DNA from: Aplysia californica
Lineage: Eukaryota; Mollusca; Gastropoda; Aplysiida; Aplysiidae
NCBI RefSeq assembly: GCF_000002075.1
Contig: NW_004797707.1
Location: forward strand, 508,224-572,223
DNA length: 64,000 bases
Direction: 5' to 3'
The notes beneath the pieces are model-generated. The model ran no database searches. It saw only the letters and a program-made list of their open reading frames with translations, and had not been told where the DNA came from. Every line of letters begins with the position of its first letter. Positions within the stretch are counted from its first letter, which is position 1. Positions 1 through 64,000 of the stretch are shown here, piece after piece. A program made the translations under genes and the position numbers.

Positions 1-63928
<63,928 letters not shown>

Positions 63929-63985
63929 GTGAGTTTATCAGAATATTTTTATTTGTGCCAGTTGTAAATGTTAAAATGTCAATCT

Positions 63986-64000
63986 NNNNNNNNNNNNNNN
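63986..64000. other. assembly gap at window end
   Basis: Ns to the window edge; the rest of the kinase exons lie beyond. Confidence 0.95.

Overview
The window holds one long multi-exon gene on the + strand, broken at both window edges. It is the C-terminal half of a twitchin (unc-22 / projectin class) giant muscle protein. Fifty visible exons (about 7.55 kb of coding sequence, about 2,520 codons, roughly 12% of the window) encode a chain of immunoglobulin (Ig) and fibronectin-III (Fn3) modules, a linker, and the first two thirds of a Ca/calmodulin-dependent-type protein kinase domain. Exon ends were set by hand from splice signals and reading phase. All joins are in frame except where an assembly gap hides an exon.

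Module order is I FF I FF I FFF I FF I FFF II FF II F linker kinase: 9 Ig and 15 Fn3, counting one Fn3 whose first half is missing. Every intron between modules is phase 1. Introns inside modules are phase 0, 1 or 2. One intron is GC-AG. One Fn3 lies in a single unsplit exon.

The module order, the linker ending in a YDYYDILEELG-like motif and the twitchin-type kinase point to an invertebrate. Long introns full of simple repeats, tRNA-type SINEs and LINE 3' ends suggest a mollusc, probably a gastropod, but the species cannot be named from the sequence.

Nothing outside this gene looks like an independent host gene. The introns (about 88% of the window) hold: (a) microsatellites and minisatellites; (b) several families of short inverted-repeat elements (MITEs), three with clean 4-bp A/T-rich target duplications and three bounded by TTAA; (c) a dispersed SINE-like family ending in a small hairpin whose stem shows compensatory changes between copies; (d) tRNA-derived SINEs; (e) fragments of several LINEs on both strands. 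No LTR retrovirus-like element was recognised. There are N-gaps at 15057-15156, 40160-40403, 50918-51038 and 63986-64000.

The most unusual pattern is that about eight exon ends have been tandemly duplicated together with their splice site, leaving decoy donors or acceptors in the adjacent intron. In the kinase region this produced a 60-nt copy that still has an AG, an open frame and a GTAAGT donor in matching phase. Two phase-compatible microexon candidates lie in the largest intron.

Introns with no entry of their own were also read; nothing beyond low-complexity or unassigned sequence was recognised in them.
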